DNA of 64,000 nt from the NCBI RefSeq assembly GCF_000428725.1, contig NZ_KE386791.1:62001-126000 (forward strand). The letters are read 5' to 3'. Position numbers and translations under genes: made by a program. Shown in pieces: positions 8,492 through 17,927 of this stretch. The stretch comes from Psychromonas aquimarina ATCC BAA-1526. GTDB lineage: Bacteria; Pseudomonadota; Gammaproteobacteria; Enterobacterales; Psychromonadaceae. Position 1 is the stretch's first letter, and each line of letters starts with the position of its first letter. The notes under the pieces were generated by a model, which saw nothing but the letters and a program-made list of their open reading frames with translations, was not told the DNA's origin and searched no databases.

Positions 8492-9406
8492 ATGAATCAG
8501 CCGCAGCCAGCCTTGAAAAAATGGGCAACAGAGCAGAAAACAGCCTGGTTATCCAGACAGAAAAAACACCGTTCTTATCAGGACAATGTAGTGAACAGAC
8601 TGAACTCTTTAAGCGATCGTTTTGATATTGTTCAGTACGGACAGCTTGATTATGCCCTGGATCAATATCCGCTTTATATTGTGACAACAGGATGCCGGGA
8701 TAACAGCAAACCGACTGTTCTGATCACCGGAGGTGTTCATGGTTATGAAAGCAGCGGAGTTCACGGTTCTATCAGCTTTCTGGAAAACAGGGCATTAGAC
8801 TATGCCGAAAAATTTAATATTATTGTGGCACCGTGTGTCAGCCCATGGGGGTACGAGACGATAAACCGCTGGAATCCGCAGGCTGTAGATCCGAACCGCT
8901 CTTTCTATGAAAGCAGTCCGTCTCAAGAGGCTGCTTGTTTGATGCATTATATTAAGTCACTTAATACCAAGATTACAGCGCATATCGATTTACATGAAAC
9001 AACCGATACTGATAACACTGAATTTAGACCGGCATTAGCCGCCAGAGATGCTGTGGAGCAGAATAACTGGGATATTCCGGATGGTTTTTATCTGGTTGGT
9101 GATATAGACAATCCAGTAGAGAATTTTCAGCGCGCTGTTATCAGATCCGTAGAAAAAGTTACCCATATAGCGCCGTCAGATGATAATGGTAAGATCATTG
9201 GCGAGCCTTTAGCGCAAAACGGCGTAATCAATTATGACTGCCGCAAACTGGGGCTTTGTATTGGTTTCACTCATGGTGTTTATTCTACGACCACGGAGGT
9301 TTATCCTGACAGCCCTAAGGTTAACGATCAGGATTGTGTTGATGCGCAGGTCGCAGCCGTTAGCGGCGGGCTTGATTATATTATCTCTGAATTTAACAGT
9401 CGCTGA
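8492..9406 (+). CDS. M14-family zinc carboxypeptidase-like protein
   Basis: About 304 residues. The zinc ligands of the M14 family can be seen: GGVHGYESSG (HxxE) and AHIDLHET (third His). The substrate-binding DPNRSF and the catalytic glutamate in TTEVYPDS are also present. No signal peptide is visible, so it is likely cytoplasmic and may trim peptides or deacylate N-acyl amino acids as aspartoacylase-like members do. The frame opens at 8480, but GAGGA lies just upstream of the ATG at 8492, which I take as the start. It follows the binding protein by about 100 bp in the same direction; a shared transcript is possible but not shown. Confidence 0.78.
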   Translation: MNQPQPALKKWATEQKTAWLSRQKKHRSYQDNVVNRLNSLSDRFDIVQYGQLDYALDQYPLYIVTTGCRDNSKPTVLITGGVHGYESSGVHGSISFLENRALDYAEKFNIIVAPCVSPWGYETINRWNPQAVDPNRSFYESSPSQEAACLMHYIKSLNTKITAHIDLHETTDTDNTEFRPALAARDAVEQNNWDIPDGFYLVGDIDNPVENFQRAVIRSVEKVTHIAPSDDNGKIIGEPLAQNGVINYDCRKLGLCIGFTHGVYSTTTEVYPDSPKVNDQDCVDAQVAAVSGGLDYIISEFNSR

Positions 9407-9551
9407 CAGTCATTTTTTATTTAAGCTTAGGTAGAGGCTGCTCCTATTAACCCTGTCTCGAACTGCTGTTTAAGTGCTTTTTATACAGAGTATGGATAAA
9501 CATATTTAGAGGGATATAAATATTATTTATTTGCTGAAAGCAGGTCGGTAT

Positions 9552-10391
9552 ATGTGTTTTAAATATGCGCTTAAGCGTCGTTTTGTATTCGTGCTTGAAG
9601 GAAGTTTAAGCGTTTTTTTCTGTTTTTTTCTGCTGTTAACCTGCAGTTTTTCTTATGCACAGGATAAGGCATTGCTTTACAGAGAGGGGACGAATACAAA
9701 AACTTTAGTGGTTGCGAGTGATGAATGGCCGCCGTTTCGTATGATTGATGCACAGGGAAATTTTTCTGGTTTTGATATAGATATACTGGCAGCGGTTGCA
9801 AAGCTCACTGCTGTTGAATTTAAGGTTAAACGCTACCCCTGGTCCCGTGCCTTAAAAACAATGCGGCTTGGCGGGGTTGATATGATGACCGGCCTGGCAT
9901 ATACCCAGGAGAGGGCGTTATATATCAACTATGTGGATTTTCCATATTATACCTGTTCGCCTGCTTTTTATATGCAGAAACACTTAGACAATGATATTAA
10001 AGAGTACCGGGATCTTTATCAGTATAAAGTAGGTTATGTATTAGAGTCCGCTTATTTTGAGCCGTTTAACTCTGATCCTAAAATTCTTCGTCACGGTGTG
10101 GTAACTGAAACCCAGTTGTTGAAAATGGCTTCTAGGGACAGGATGGATGTATTTATTGGTACTGACTGCCAGGTTGATTATGAAATAACCAAAAGAGGTC
10201 TATGGCCTAAGATAAAAAAAGCCAGTTTCAGACCTGCCGGCAAAGTCGAGCTTTATCTGGGAGTATCACGGCGAAACAGCTCTAAGCCGCTGCTTGAAAT
10301 ACTTCGCCTTGCTTTAATCGAATTACAGCAGTCTGGCCAGCTGCAGCAGATCGCCGCCAGGTATTTTACTCCTGAATCTATTCATAATTAG
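9552..10391 (+). CDS. Orphan family 3 solute-binding protein
   Basis: About 279 residues. A long hydrophobic signal segment (VFFCFFLLLTCSFSYAQ) precedes the binding fold, which opens TLVVASDEWPPFRMIDAQGNFSGFDIDILAAVAK, a textbook family 3 start. It then has YPWSRALKTMRLGGVDMMTGL, and ends LQQSGQLQQIAARYF. A TTG at 9531 extends the frame, but the ATG at 9552 gives a better signal peptide. No transporter genes adjoin it. Its last codons lie inside a 79-bp tandem duplication that also includes the end of the converging GGDEF gene. Confidence 0.75.
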   Translation: MCFKYALKRRFVFVLEGSLSVFFCFFLLLTCSFSYAQDKALLYREGTNTKTLVVASDEWPPFRMIDAQGNFSGFDIDILAAVAKLTAVEFKVKRYPWSRALKTMRLGGVDMMTGLAYTQERALYINYVDFPYYTCSPAFYMQKHLDNDIKEYRDLYQYKVGYVLESAYFEPFNSDPKILRHGVVTETQLLKMASRDRMDVFIGTDCQVDYEITKRGLWPKIKKASFRPAGKVELYLGVSRRNSSKPLLEILRLALIELQQSGQLQQIAARYFTPESIHN

Positions 10392-10500
10392 CTGAACTTT
10401 TATTGTGAGCAGGCGCAGATAACTGCCTGCTGCCGCTAGATATTTTACTCCTGAATCTATTCACAATTAGCTGAACTTTTATTGTAAGTAGGTACAGATC
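10353..10500. repeat. 79-bp tandem duplication at a convergent gene junction
   Basis: TATTTTACTCCTGAATCTAT occurs at 10362 and again at 10441, a 79-bp period. About 65 bp around it match with a few substitutions. Each copy carries the last residues of the plus-strand binding protein and, read on the minus strand, the last residues of the GGDEF protein (VICxxxQ-stop). Only the outermost copy of each is in use. The pattern shows a slipped-strand or unequal-crossover duplication across the ends of two converging genes. Confidence 0.85.
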
Positions 10501-11900
10501 ACGGCTTGATCTCGTCCGTTATTTTTTGCCTGGTAAAGCAGGGTATCTGCATGCTGCAGCAGGGACAACGGTTCCAGATCTGCGCCTGACTTAACCAGTG
10601 TACAACCGATACTAATAGTAACGGTTAATACTGCCGATTGATGTTTAATCGGGTTTTCTGCTATTTTTTTATTTATCTTGGCGCATATCTCAACTGCTTT
10701 CTGTTCACAGACTCCCTGCAGTATTAAACAGAACTCTTCTCCTCCGATGCGTGCCAGAGTATCCTGGTGACGTATGCAGGATGTGATACGTTTTGATATT
10801 ATTGAAAGCACCTGATCGCCGACCAGATGACCGTAAGTATCATTAATTTTTTTAAAATAATCGATATCCAGCATTAACAGGGCAAAATCTTTTTGTTTAG
10901 ACGGTTGAGTTAAGCGGGTCAGTTTGTCCATTAAAAAACGTCGGCTGTAAAGTCCGGTAAGTGTATCTGTATTTACTTGAGCTAATAATTTCTGGTTAGC
11001 TTCTGCCAGAGAACGGGTACGATTTGCGACTGTTTTACGAAGAATATATATATAGGGGAGCACCAGTAAAAAAAGTCCTAAAATTAAACTCCGATAAAAC
11101 CATAGCGGTACTATTGTTTCTGTATTTATCCATTTCTGCCGGATAAGGTTGAGATCCTGTTCATTGATTTTTTTAACGTTTAAATTTAGATCCGCCAGCA
11201 GCTTCTGATTACCTTTTTTTACCGCAAATTGAATGGCTTTATCGTATAAAAAGGCATAAGGTGCATAATTGTTTGAGCCGGCGCTCTGGCCGGCCATATA
11301 AAAATTAGCAACCTGCATATCTGCAACAAAAGCAGTTATTTCACCGCCTCTAACAGCGTCAAACATCAACTGGTTATTAATATACGCCACGAGTTTAATT
11401 TTCGGGTAATTGTTTGACACAAACTCCTGTTCATAGCCGCCCTGTACAACACCAACGGCCTGCTGCAGCTTATTAAGATCCTTTTCAATTAAGCCCAGCA
11501 GACTAACTTTTATATATATTGATGTTTGTAAATTAAATATGTCTGCGCCGAAGTCAAAAAGCTCAGCGCGTTTATCTGAGTACAATAATCCTGCATGCAC
11601 TGCCGCCCGGTTATCGCTGACTGCATCTAAAGAAGCCTGCCAGTCCAGCAGGACAAATTTAACTTTGCGCCCGCTGACCAGACTGTACTGCCGCCAGAAA
11701 TCAATTAATAATCCTTTCGGCTGACCGTCTTCGAGATAAGAAAAAGGTTTCCAGGCTTTGGAGTTTGCAATAATAAGAGCAGGCTCTGCGGAAGTATCTG
11801 CAGCCCGCAGTTTTAAAGATACTGTGTCAGCGGTAAATAAAATCAGCGCGATACAAAGCAGCATGCTCCAGCTGCGCATAATCTTTATAAAGTTAAGCAT
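10479..11900 (-). CDS. Diguanylate cyclase with periplasmic binding-protein sensor
   Basis: This 473-residue protein has a signal/anchor helix (~10-28) and a family 3 binding-protein sensor (~40-265: LIIANSKAWKPFSYLEDGQPKGLLIDFW). A membrane helix follows near 272-290, then a short coiled stretch and a GGDEF domain (~315-470). The active-site loop is intact (GGEEF near residue 387), and an RxxD inhibitory site (RHQD) sits five residues before it. It should therefore make cyclic-di-GMP with product feedback, driven by a periplasmic ligand. Its end is inside the tandem duplication, and only ~90 bp separate its stop from that of the converging binding-protein gene. The two sensors may be functionally related, but that is inference. 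Confidence 0.88.
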   Translation of the reverse strand: MLNFIKIMRSWSMLLCIALILFTADTVSLKLRAADTSAEPALIIANSKAWKPFSYLEDGQPKGLLIDFWRQYSLVSGRKVKFVLLDWQASLDAVSDNRAAVHAGLLYSDKRAELFDFGADIFNLQTSIYIKVSLLGLIEKDLNKLQQAVGVVQGGYEQEFVSNNYPKIKLVAYINNQLMFDAVRGGEITAFVADMQVANFYMAGQSAGSNNYAPYAFLYDKAIQFAVKKGNQKLLADLNLNVKKINEQDLNLIRQKWINTETIVPLWFYRSLILGLFLLVLPYIYILRKTVANRTRSLAEANQKLLAQVNTDTLTGLYSRRFLMDKLTRLTQPSKQKDFALLMLDIDYFKKINDTYGHLVGDQVLSIISKRITSCIRHQDTLARIGGEEFCLILQGVCEQKAVEICAKINKKIAENPIKHQSAVLTVTISIGCTLVKSGADLEPLSLLQHADTLLYQAKNNGRDQAVICTYLQ

Positions 11901-12191
11901 GGTATCTAATCACATCTATGACCTTTTATCAGGAAAATTTATCAAGAAGACATCATTAGAATAAGCGCCCTCGGGTATTTCAGCAAGTGCAGCAGAACAG
12001 CTCTAATTAATAATTTTTGTAATAACAAACTTTGCTCGTGCGCATTATTTTCTGACAGACAATGCAGCTTGCAGCACGCTGTTAAATTCAAGCACTGCAG
12101 CGTGTGCTGAGGGTAATTTGCCTAAATATTAAAAGGTGCATATTCTCTTGGTAACGTGCCGGTTATTTAGAAAATGTGTCAGGAGGATACA

Positions 12192-14309
12192 ATGAAAAGA
12201 TTATCCATCAGTATTAAATTACTCTGGATCACCTCGGGCCTTTTTTTGGCGACAATCAGTATTTTATCTGTCAGTTTATGGTGGGCGCTCAGCAGTAAAA
12301 ATGCTGATATAAGTACAGAGGTTGAGCAGGCTATTAATGAAGAGGCTATTGCGAAATTAGAAGCAAAAGCAGATCAATACGGGCAGATGGTTGCCGGTTT
12401 TATCAATGAAGCGTACCGCATTCCTTATTCATTTGCCGGTACCGTTGAGCAGCTCTCCGGTAGTGAGCTGTTAAGCCGTGAAACCGTAGAGGCCAGTGTC
12501 GGTGCGATTTTAAAGAAAAATAAGCAGTTATCTTCTATGTATGCACAGTTTGAAGCAGACGGCTTCGATGATGATGATGCATTGAATCTTTCAGACACTA
12601 GCCATAGTGTGCCGGGCGTTGGTACTTTAGAGCTGTATTTTCTGCGTAACAGTGACGGCACCATTGAACAGGAACAGGTTGATGATGCCGATGAAAAATA
12701 CCTGGCCGGCGTTAATGAGTTCGGTATCCGTAAATCTGAATGGTATTTGTGTGCCAGAGACAACAAAATGCCGTGTTTAATGGAACCTTATCTGGATGAA
12801 GTAACGCCGGGTAACAAGGTCCTTATGACTTCATTAACTGTACCGGTAATTAAAAACGGTAAATTCTCCGGTTTGATCGGTGTGGATATTAATTTACCGA
12901 TATTTCAGAAGTTAATAAAAGAGTTGTCAGATAACCTTTATCAGGGGCAGGCCAAGGTTACCCTGCTGAGCAGTAAAGGTTTAATTGTTGCAGCCAGTCA
13001 TTATGACAAAATATCCCGCCCCCTTAAGGAGGCGGTCAGTGCTGAACTTGCTTCTACGCTGCTGACACTGCATAAAAATAAAGGGCATTTTGAAAATGCA
13101 CAGCAGATCGCAGTATCGCACGCGATTGATATTCCCTTAGCGGGCAGCCGCTGGTCATTAGTTATTCAAATCCCTAAAGATGCGGCTTTTAAACGCTCCA
13201 TAGAGGTAAATGCGGATATGTCTTCAATGGCACAGTCACTAGGCAGTCTGCAGCTTACTTTAGGTATACTGGTTTCCGTTGCTGCGGTATTCAGTATATG
13301 GATAGTTATCCGCAGCATTATCTCACCCCTGAAAATAATTCAGAGCAGGGTGGAAAACCTGGGCAGTGCCGAGGGGGATTTGACCCAGACAATTGAGGTT
13401 GAATCTCATGCCGAGCTGATTGCGCTGGGCAGTGGTTTTAACGCATTTATTTCTAAGCTTAAATTATTAATTGTGGAGCTAAAAGAGCTTGCCGGACAAA
13501 CGCAGCAGGAAAGTTTATCGGTTGCACAGATCGCTGAAAATATCCGTGATAATGTTAATCATCAGTATAAAGATATTGAAAGTGTGGTTACCGCAGTCAA
13601 TCAGATGAGCGCGGCAGCATTACAAGTTGCAAAAGCCTCTGAGCAGACAGCCGCTGAAACGGACTCCATGAGCCGTAATGTCAAAAACAGTGAGCAGGGT
13701 TTAGAGATGGCGATGCAGTATGTGACTACCATGTCGGAAGAGTCAATACAGGCCAAAGATGCCGTCGGCAAAGTATCTGACAGCAGTGATAATATCAGTA
13801 GTATTGTTGAGGTGATCCGCTCCATTGCCGAACAGACAAATCTACTGGCACTCAATGCCGCCATAGAGGCCGCCCGCGCCGGCGAGCAGGGAAGAGGTTT
13901 TGCAGTGGTGGCTGATGAAGTAAGATCGCTTGCTTCAAGAACTCAAAGTTCAACTGATGATATAACTAAACTTATTAATTCACTGCAGCTTGATGTCAGC
14001 AGCGCATCAGATGTTATCGAACAGGGTACTGAGAAGGCGCAGCTTGCTGTAACTAAAACTCAGGAATCGCTCGCATCACTAAATGAAATGGTTGGACAGA
14101 TTGGTGAAGTTTCTGATCAGGTTACTCATATTGCAGCCGCTGCTGAACAGCAGAGTTCAGTAACCGAAGAGGTAAATAATAATATTACTGGAATTTCAGA
14201 CTCGACATCTGAGCTGGCTGCGCTTTCAGATCAGGCTCTGCACAGCAGTAATACCCTGGCTGAGTTAGTTAAATCCCAGCATGAACATCTGGGCAGATTG
14301 AAAACCTAA
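12192..14309 (+). CDS. Methyl-accepting chemotaxis protein with dCache-type sensor
   Basis: About 705 residues. A transmembrane helix (~9-31) leads into a ~310-residue periplasmic dCache-like domain (ELYFLRNSDGTIEQE; SLTVPVIKNGKFSGLIGVDINL). A second helix (~354-376), a HAMP segment and a long coiled-coil signalling domain follow. The hairpin tip is NLLALNAAIEAARAGEQGRG with AVVADEVRSLASRT, the standard CheA/CheW contact region. It directs swimming or twitching in response to a small ligand such as an amino acid. The frame opens at 12174, but AGGAGG lies just before the ATG at 12192, so that is the start. It is transcribed alone, divergently from the GGDEF gene. Confidence 0.92.
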   Translation: MKRLSISIKLLWITSGLFLATISILSVSLWWALSSKNADISTEVEQAINEEAIAKLEAKADQYGQMVAGFINEAYRIPYSFAGTVEQLSGSELLSRETVEASVGAILKKNKQLSSMYAQFEADGFDDDDALNLSDTSHSVPGVGTLELYFLRNSDGTIEQEQVDDADEKYLAGVNEFGIRKSEWYLCARDNKMPCLMEPYLDEVTPGNKVLMTSLTVPVIKNGKFSGLIGVDINLPIFQKLIKELSDNLYQGQAKVTLLSSKGLIVAASHYDKISRPLKEAVSAELASTLLTLHKNKGHFENAQQIAVSHAIDIPLAGSRWSLVIQIPKDAAFKRSIEVNADMSSMAQSLGSLQLTLGILVSVAAVFSIWIVIRSIISPLKIIQSRVENLGSAEGDLTQTIEVESHAELIALGSGFNAFISKLKLLIVELKELAGQTQQESLSVAQIAENIRDNVNHQYKDIESVVTAVNQMSAAALQVAKASEQTAAETDSMSRNVKNSEQGLEMAMQYVTTMSEESIQAKDAVGKVSDSSDNISSIVEVIRSIAEQTNLLALNAAIEAARAGEQGRGFAVVADEVRSLASRTQSSTDDITKLINSLQLDVSSASDVIEQGTEKAQLAVTKTQESLASLNEMVGQIGEVSDQVTHIAAAAEQQSSVTEEVNNNITGISDSTSELAALSDQALHSSNTLAELVKSQHEHLGRLKT

Positions 14310-14448
14310 AGCATAAGTTTTGTTCTGTTTGCTGCAGATATCTGTGCGCCTGCAGCTGCTTCTGTGAATAAGCGTAATTGTTAATTGTATATTAGGTTTA
14401 AACTATTTAAGATCGGCCTAATTTATTATATTGAAAAGGTTCTACCTA

Positions 14449-15048
14449 ATGATTCCTGAGTTATATTTCATTTACGATTCTCATTGTCCCTGGAGCTACG
14501 CAACTTTGCCGCTGCTTAATGCGCTTGAAAAAGCATACCCGGAAATGATCATTCATGTCTGGCATTGTGCGCATTATGACGGTAGTGACAGTGCCGGTTA
14601 TAAGCAGGTGGATGATGCTTCGCGCCAGAGTTCGGTGAAATTCGGTCAGGAGCATATCCGTTTTGCCGACAGCCCTAAAGACTCAACCATGACGGCTAAC
14701 CTGATGGCCTGGCTGCAGAATAAACAGCCGGAGAAAAGTCTAGCAGTATTAAATGCACTGCAGAAAGAGCATTTCATTAAAGGCAATGCTTTCGGCTGCA
14801 AGCATGACTTTAATGCGCTGATCGAGCAGTTTAAACTGTCACCTCCGAATAAAATCTTCAGAGAAGAGTTAAGCGATGAAGCTTTATATACTCAGTCTGA
14901 TATTCAAGAGCTTCGCGAGTTTATGGGAACAAATGCATTTCCTGCTCTATTGTTAGCCTCGGGTGATAATGCGGTACTGCTGAATCACTCAGCATATTTA
15001 GCAGATCCTGATGCCATTGTTGAAGCTGTAAAGCAGGAAATAAAATAA
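14449..15048 (+). CDS. DsbA-family thioredoxin-fold protein
   Basis: About 199 residues, with a thioredoxin-like start ELYFIYDSHCPWSYATLPLLNAL. It carries a single-cysteine CPWS motif where DsbA proteins have CxxC. No signal peptide is seen, so it acts in the cytoplasm. It resembles the FrnE/2-hydroxychromene-carboxylate-isomerase branch of the DsbA superfamily, which uses glutathione or thiol chemistry. The true substrate is unknown. A TTG at 14431 would extend the frame by six residues; the ATG at 14449 with AAAGG upstream is preferred. A bidirectional terminator follows. Confidence 0.75.
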   Translation: MIPELYFIYDSHCPWSYATLPLLNALEKAYPEMIIHVWHCAHYDGSDSAGYKQVDDASRQSSVKFGQEHIRFADSPKDSTMTANLMAWLQNKQPEKSLAVLNALQKEHFIKGNAFGCKHDFNALIEQFKLSPPNKIFREELSDEALYTQSDIQELREFMGTNAFPALLLASGDNAVLLNHSAYLADPDAIVEAVKQEIK

Positions 15049-15082
15049 CAGCTTTCTTTGACCGCCCTTAAGCAGATGATAT

Positions 15083-15116
15083 AAAAATACCGCGCTTCTG
15101 ACAGCGCGGTATTTTT
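15083..15116. terminator. Bidirectional terminator between convergent genes
   Basis: A perfect stem AAAAATACCGCGC/GCGCGGTATTTTT with an eight-base loop lies between the converging DsbA-like and VOC genes. A and T runs on both sides serve both strands. Confidence 0.88.
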
Positions 15117-15127
15117 GTATCACGGAT

Positions 15128-15547
15128 TTAAATATTTAGATTTCTCTGCTCGGTAAGATCGCTGAAATACTGTACAAACTCTACCTCGTTACCGTCGGGA
15201 TCGAGAAAATAGATATTCTGACGGAAAGGGTGTTCCGGTCCGCGTATTCTCGGCTTAAACCCTGCGTTCTGCAGACGATGGGTAAGGCCTTCAACATCAC
15301 CTACTTCAAAAGCAAAGTGTGCGATACCTACCTGATGGCCGGTTAATTTTCGAGCATCCTGCTCGCCGTTATCATTTAATGTCAGGTATAAATTGTTATC
15401 CCCGAAGTGGATCCAGTTTCTCGGCTTTCCATACCATTCGGATTCACCGCCGTCACGAATTATCCATTCAGGGAAAGCCGCCTGATAAAATGCAAGGCTG
15501 ATCTGGATATCTTTAACTACCAGATTGAGGTGCTCTAATCTAATCAT
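15128..15547 (-). CDS. VOC (glyoxalase/bleomycin-resistance fold) family protein
   Basis: This 139-residue protein has two βαβββ units. It starts RLEHLNLVVKDIQISLAFYQ, has GIAHFAFEVGDVEGLTHRLQ at the second unit, and ends FLDPDGNEVEFVQYF. The conserved His and Glu positions of metal-dependent VOC enzymes are present. Members include glyoxalase I, dioxygenases and antibiotic-binding proteins; I cannot choose among these. The MITE at 15564 lies immediately upstream of this gene, between it and its probable promoter region. Confidence 0.8.
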   Translation of the reverse strand: MIRLEHLNLVVKDIQISLAFYQAAFPEWIIRDGGESEWYGKPRNWIHFGDNNLYLTLNDNGEQDARKLTGHQVGIAHFAFEVGDVEGLTHRLQNAGFKPRIRGPEHPFRQNIYFLDPDGNEVEFVQYFSDLTEQRNLNI

Positions 15548-15563
15548 AATTTATTCCTTTTCA

Positions 15564-15833
15564 TTAGGGCCTGTTTATCTTTGAAAATTGCCCCTGTTGA
15601 GCCTGAAAGTTTCTCAATCAAGGCGCGAAGAATGAAGTTTAGTTGTTCTAAATGAATGATGAGCAACACAGAGTGAGGAATTTTCAGCCTCAACCCGAAG
15701 GGCTGGGGCTATTTTTACACTCAACTTCGTTATCAGTCATTAATGTAGAGTGACTACACTGTATGACTTCTGCCTTGCTGAGCATAAAAATAGCCTCCAG
15801 CAGGAACAAAGAGCAAAGATAAACAGGCCCTAA
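15564..15833. mobile_element. Complete MITE with perfect 20-bp terminal inverted repeats
   Basis: The element begins TTAGGGCCTGTTTATCTTTG and ends with its exact reverse complement. It is about 270 bp long and has no reading frame. Inside are further small palindromic blocks (for example around AACCCGAAGGGCT) and the segment CATTAATGTAGAGTGACTACACTG. A decayed relative with the same internal blocks is at 24058. This is the structure of a non-autonomous transposable element moved by a transposase encoded elsewhere. No clear target-site duplication longer than a TA-like overlap can be seen. Confidence 0.85.
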
Positions 15834-15993
15834 CTGCTATTTTAGTGCAGATCTATTATTTAATCACTGTCCTGTCTGTGTCTGCATCGATTTTTAGTTT
15901 TCTTAATTAGTTTAAAAGTCTGTTTGATGATTCAGCTGCTGTCAGGTTAAACTGCGTTTTTCCCTATTAAGTGACTAATCAGTTTTTCTATTT

Positions 15994-17739
15994 ATGTATA
16001 CTCTTCGTCCATATCAGCAAGACAGCGTTAAAGCGACCATTCATTATTTTCGTAAAAACAGTACACCGGCTGTACTTGCGCTTTCCACCGGTGCGGGGAA
16101 AAGCCTGATAATTGCCGAGCTGGCACGTCTGGCAAAAGGCAGAGTGCTGGTTTTGGCGCATGTTAAAGAGCTGGTGGAGCAGAATCACAGCAAGTATGAA
16201 AGTTACGGTCTGCAGGCGTCAATTTTCTCTGCCGGATTGGGGCGTAAAGAAACACATCATCAGGTGGTGTTTGCATCGGTACAGTCTATCGTTAACAGTC
16301 TGGAACAGTTCAGCGAGCAGTTTTCCCTGCTGGTTATTGATGAATGCCACCGCGTGCCGCAGGACGAAAACAGCGCCTACCAAAGGGTGATTAAACATCT
16401 GCAGACAACCAATGCGCATATTAAAATACTGGGACTTACTGCTACACCATACCGTCTCGGACTCGGCTGGATTTATCAGTATCATACCCGCGGTCAGGTA
16501 CGCAGCTTAGAAAAACGTTTTTTTCGCGACTGCATATTTGATCTGCCGATCCGTTTTCTGCTCGATGAAAAATATCTGACGCGCCCTAAGGTGATGGATA
16601 TGGCGGTTATAGGTTATGACTTTTCCAGTATTAAGCCCTCAGCCTCCGGACATTATCAGGAAGCGCAGCTCGACAGTGTAGTTAAAAAGTCAGGGCGTGT
16701 AACCCCGATGATTATCAGGCAGGTGATAGAGACAGCGAAAGACCGCCTCGGCGTGATGATTTTTGCGTCGACGGTTAATCATGCACAGGAGATAATGGCT
16801 TATCTGAAGGGAGAAAATGCGGCACTGGTAATCGGTGATACACCGCTGGATGAACGTGACCGGATTATTAATGCGTTTAAACAGCAGAAGATAAAATACC
16901 TGGTTAATGTATCGGTTTTAACCACAGGTTTTGATGCACCGCATGTAGATCTTATTGCTATTCTGCGTCCGACTGCGTCTATTAGTTTATATCAGCAGAT
17001 TGTCGGCCGCGGTTTGCGTTTGTCTGCAGGTAAGAAAGACTGCCTGGTGATGGAGTTTGCCGGTAACTGTTATGATTTATATCAGCCTGAAGTCGGAGAT
17101 GCGAAACCCGATAGTGACAGTGAAATTGTTACTATTCCCTGTCCGGCATGCCGCTTTAATAATAACTTCTGGGGCAAACTGGATACTGCCGGCTTTGTAC
17201 TTGAGCATTACGGCAGGCAGTGTCAGGGTTATAGTGAAAATGACAGCGGTGAGCGTAATATCTGCGGCTACCGTTTTCGCGCAAAATTTTGTGATATGTG
17301 CGGCGCTGATAATGATATTGCCGCACGGCGCTGTCATGACTGTGACCATGTGCTGGTGGATCCGGATAAAAAACTGCGTGAAGCTATGAAACTCAAAGAT
17401 GCGCTTATTATGAGATGTGTTGATTTAAGATTAGAAGCAGGTAAAAACAAGTTTGGAAAACCGCAGCTTAAGGTCACTTATATCAGTGATCAGAATGCCG
17501 AAATAAACGAATTCTGGCAGCTGTCGACTAAAGCGCATAAATCTGAATTTCTTAATAGATTTATCAATGCACATCTGATTGATCGTCACCGGCCGTTTAC
17601 CGATACCGCTCCTTCAAAGGTGGTTAATAATGAGCATAGGCTGCGTCCGCCGCAGGTTGTGATTGCCAGAAAGAGCGGCCGTTTCTGGGTTATTCGCGAT
17701 AAGTTATTTGATCTAAACTTGTATCAAAAAAGCGAATGA
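15994..17739 (+). CDS. radD: RadD (YejH) superfamily 2 DNA helicase
   Basis: This 581-residue protein has all SF2 motifs in order: STGAGKS (Walker A), DECHR (motif II), LTATP (motif III), VSVLTTGFDAPHVD, and QQIVGRGLRL (motif VI). A C-terminal zinc-binding region follows: CPAC, then CDMCG and CHDCD pairs. That arrangement and length match E. coli RadD, which acts in recombination-dependent DNA repair, stimulates RecA and helps resolve over-replicated DNA. The first codon ATG at 15994 fits the family N-terminus LRPYQQDSV. It is preceded by the MITE and stands as a single transcription unit. Confidence 0.92.
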   Translation: MYTLRPYQQDSVKATIHYFRKNSTPAVLALSTGAGKSLIIAELARLAKGRVLVLAHVKELVEQNHSKYESYGLQASIFSAGLGRKETHHQVVFASVQSIVNSLEQFSEQFSLLVIDECHRVPQDENSAYQRVIKHLQTTNAHIKILGLTATPYRLGLGWIYQYHTRGQVRSLEKRFFRDCIFDLPIRFLLDEKYLTRPKVMDMAVIGYDFSSIKPSASGHYQEAQLDSVVKKSGRVTPMIIRQVIETAKDRLGVMIFASTVNHAQEIMAYLKGENAALVIGDTPLDERDRIINAFKQQKIKYLVNVSVLTTGFDAPHVDLIAILRPTASISLYQQIVGRGLRLSAGKKDCLVMEFAGNCYDLYQPEVGDAKPDSDSEIVTIPCPACRFNNNFWGKLDTAGFVLEHYGRQCQGYSENDSGERNICGYRFRAKFCDMCGADNDIAARRCHDCDHVLVDPDKKLREAMKLKDALIMRCVDLRLEAGKNKFGKPQLKVTYISDQNAEINEFWQLSTKAHKSEFLNRFINAHLIDRHRPFTDTAPSKVVNNEHRLRPPQVVIARKSGRFWVIRDKLFDLNLYQKSE

Positions 17740-17927
17740 CTCAGTTTGAAACATTTTCCGTATAAACAAAGTTATTTACATATCTGAAATGTGATGCATT
17801 TATTTGTTTTTCTAATCAACTTTGCTGCAGGTGACTATCATTAAATAAGCTTCATTATCATATTGGTGCAAATACAAACTAATATTTAGCCATTTCTAAT
17901 ATGAAAATCATCTACCATGGAGAATCT

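Noticed and set aside
12000-12190. Possible cyclic-di-GMP riboswitch ahead of the chemoreceptor gene
   Set aside because: The conserved GEMM core bases are not present in the leader.
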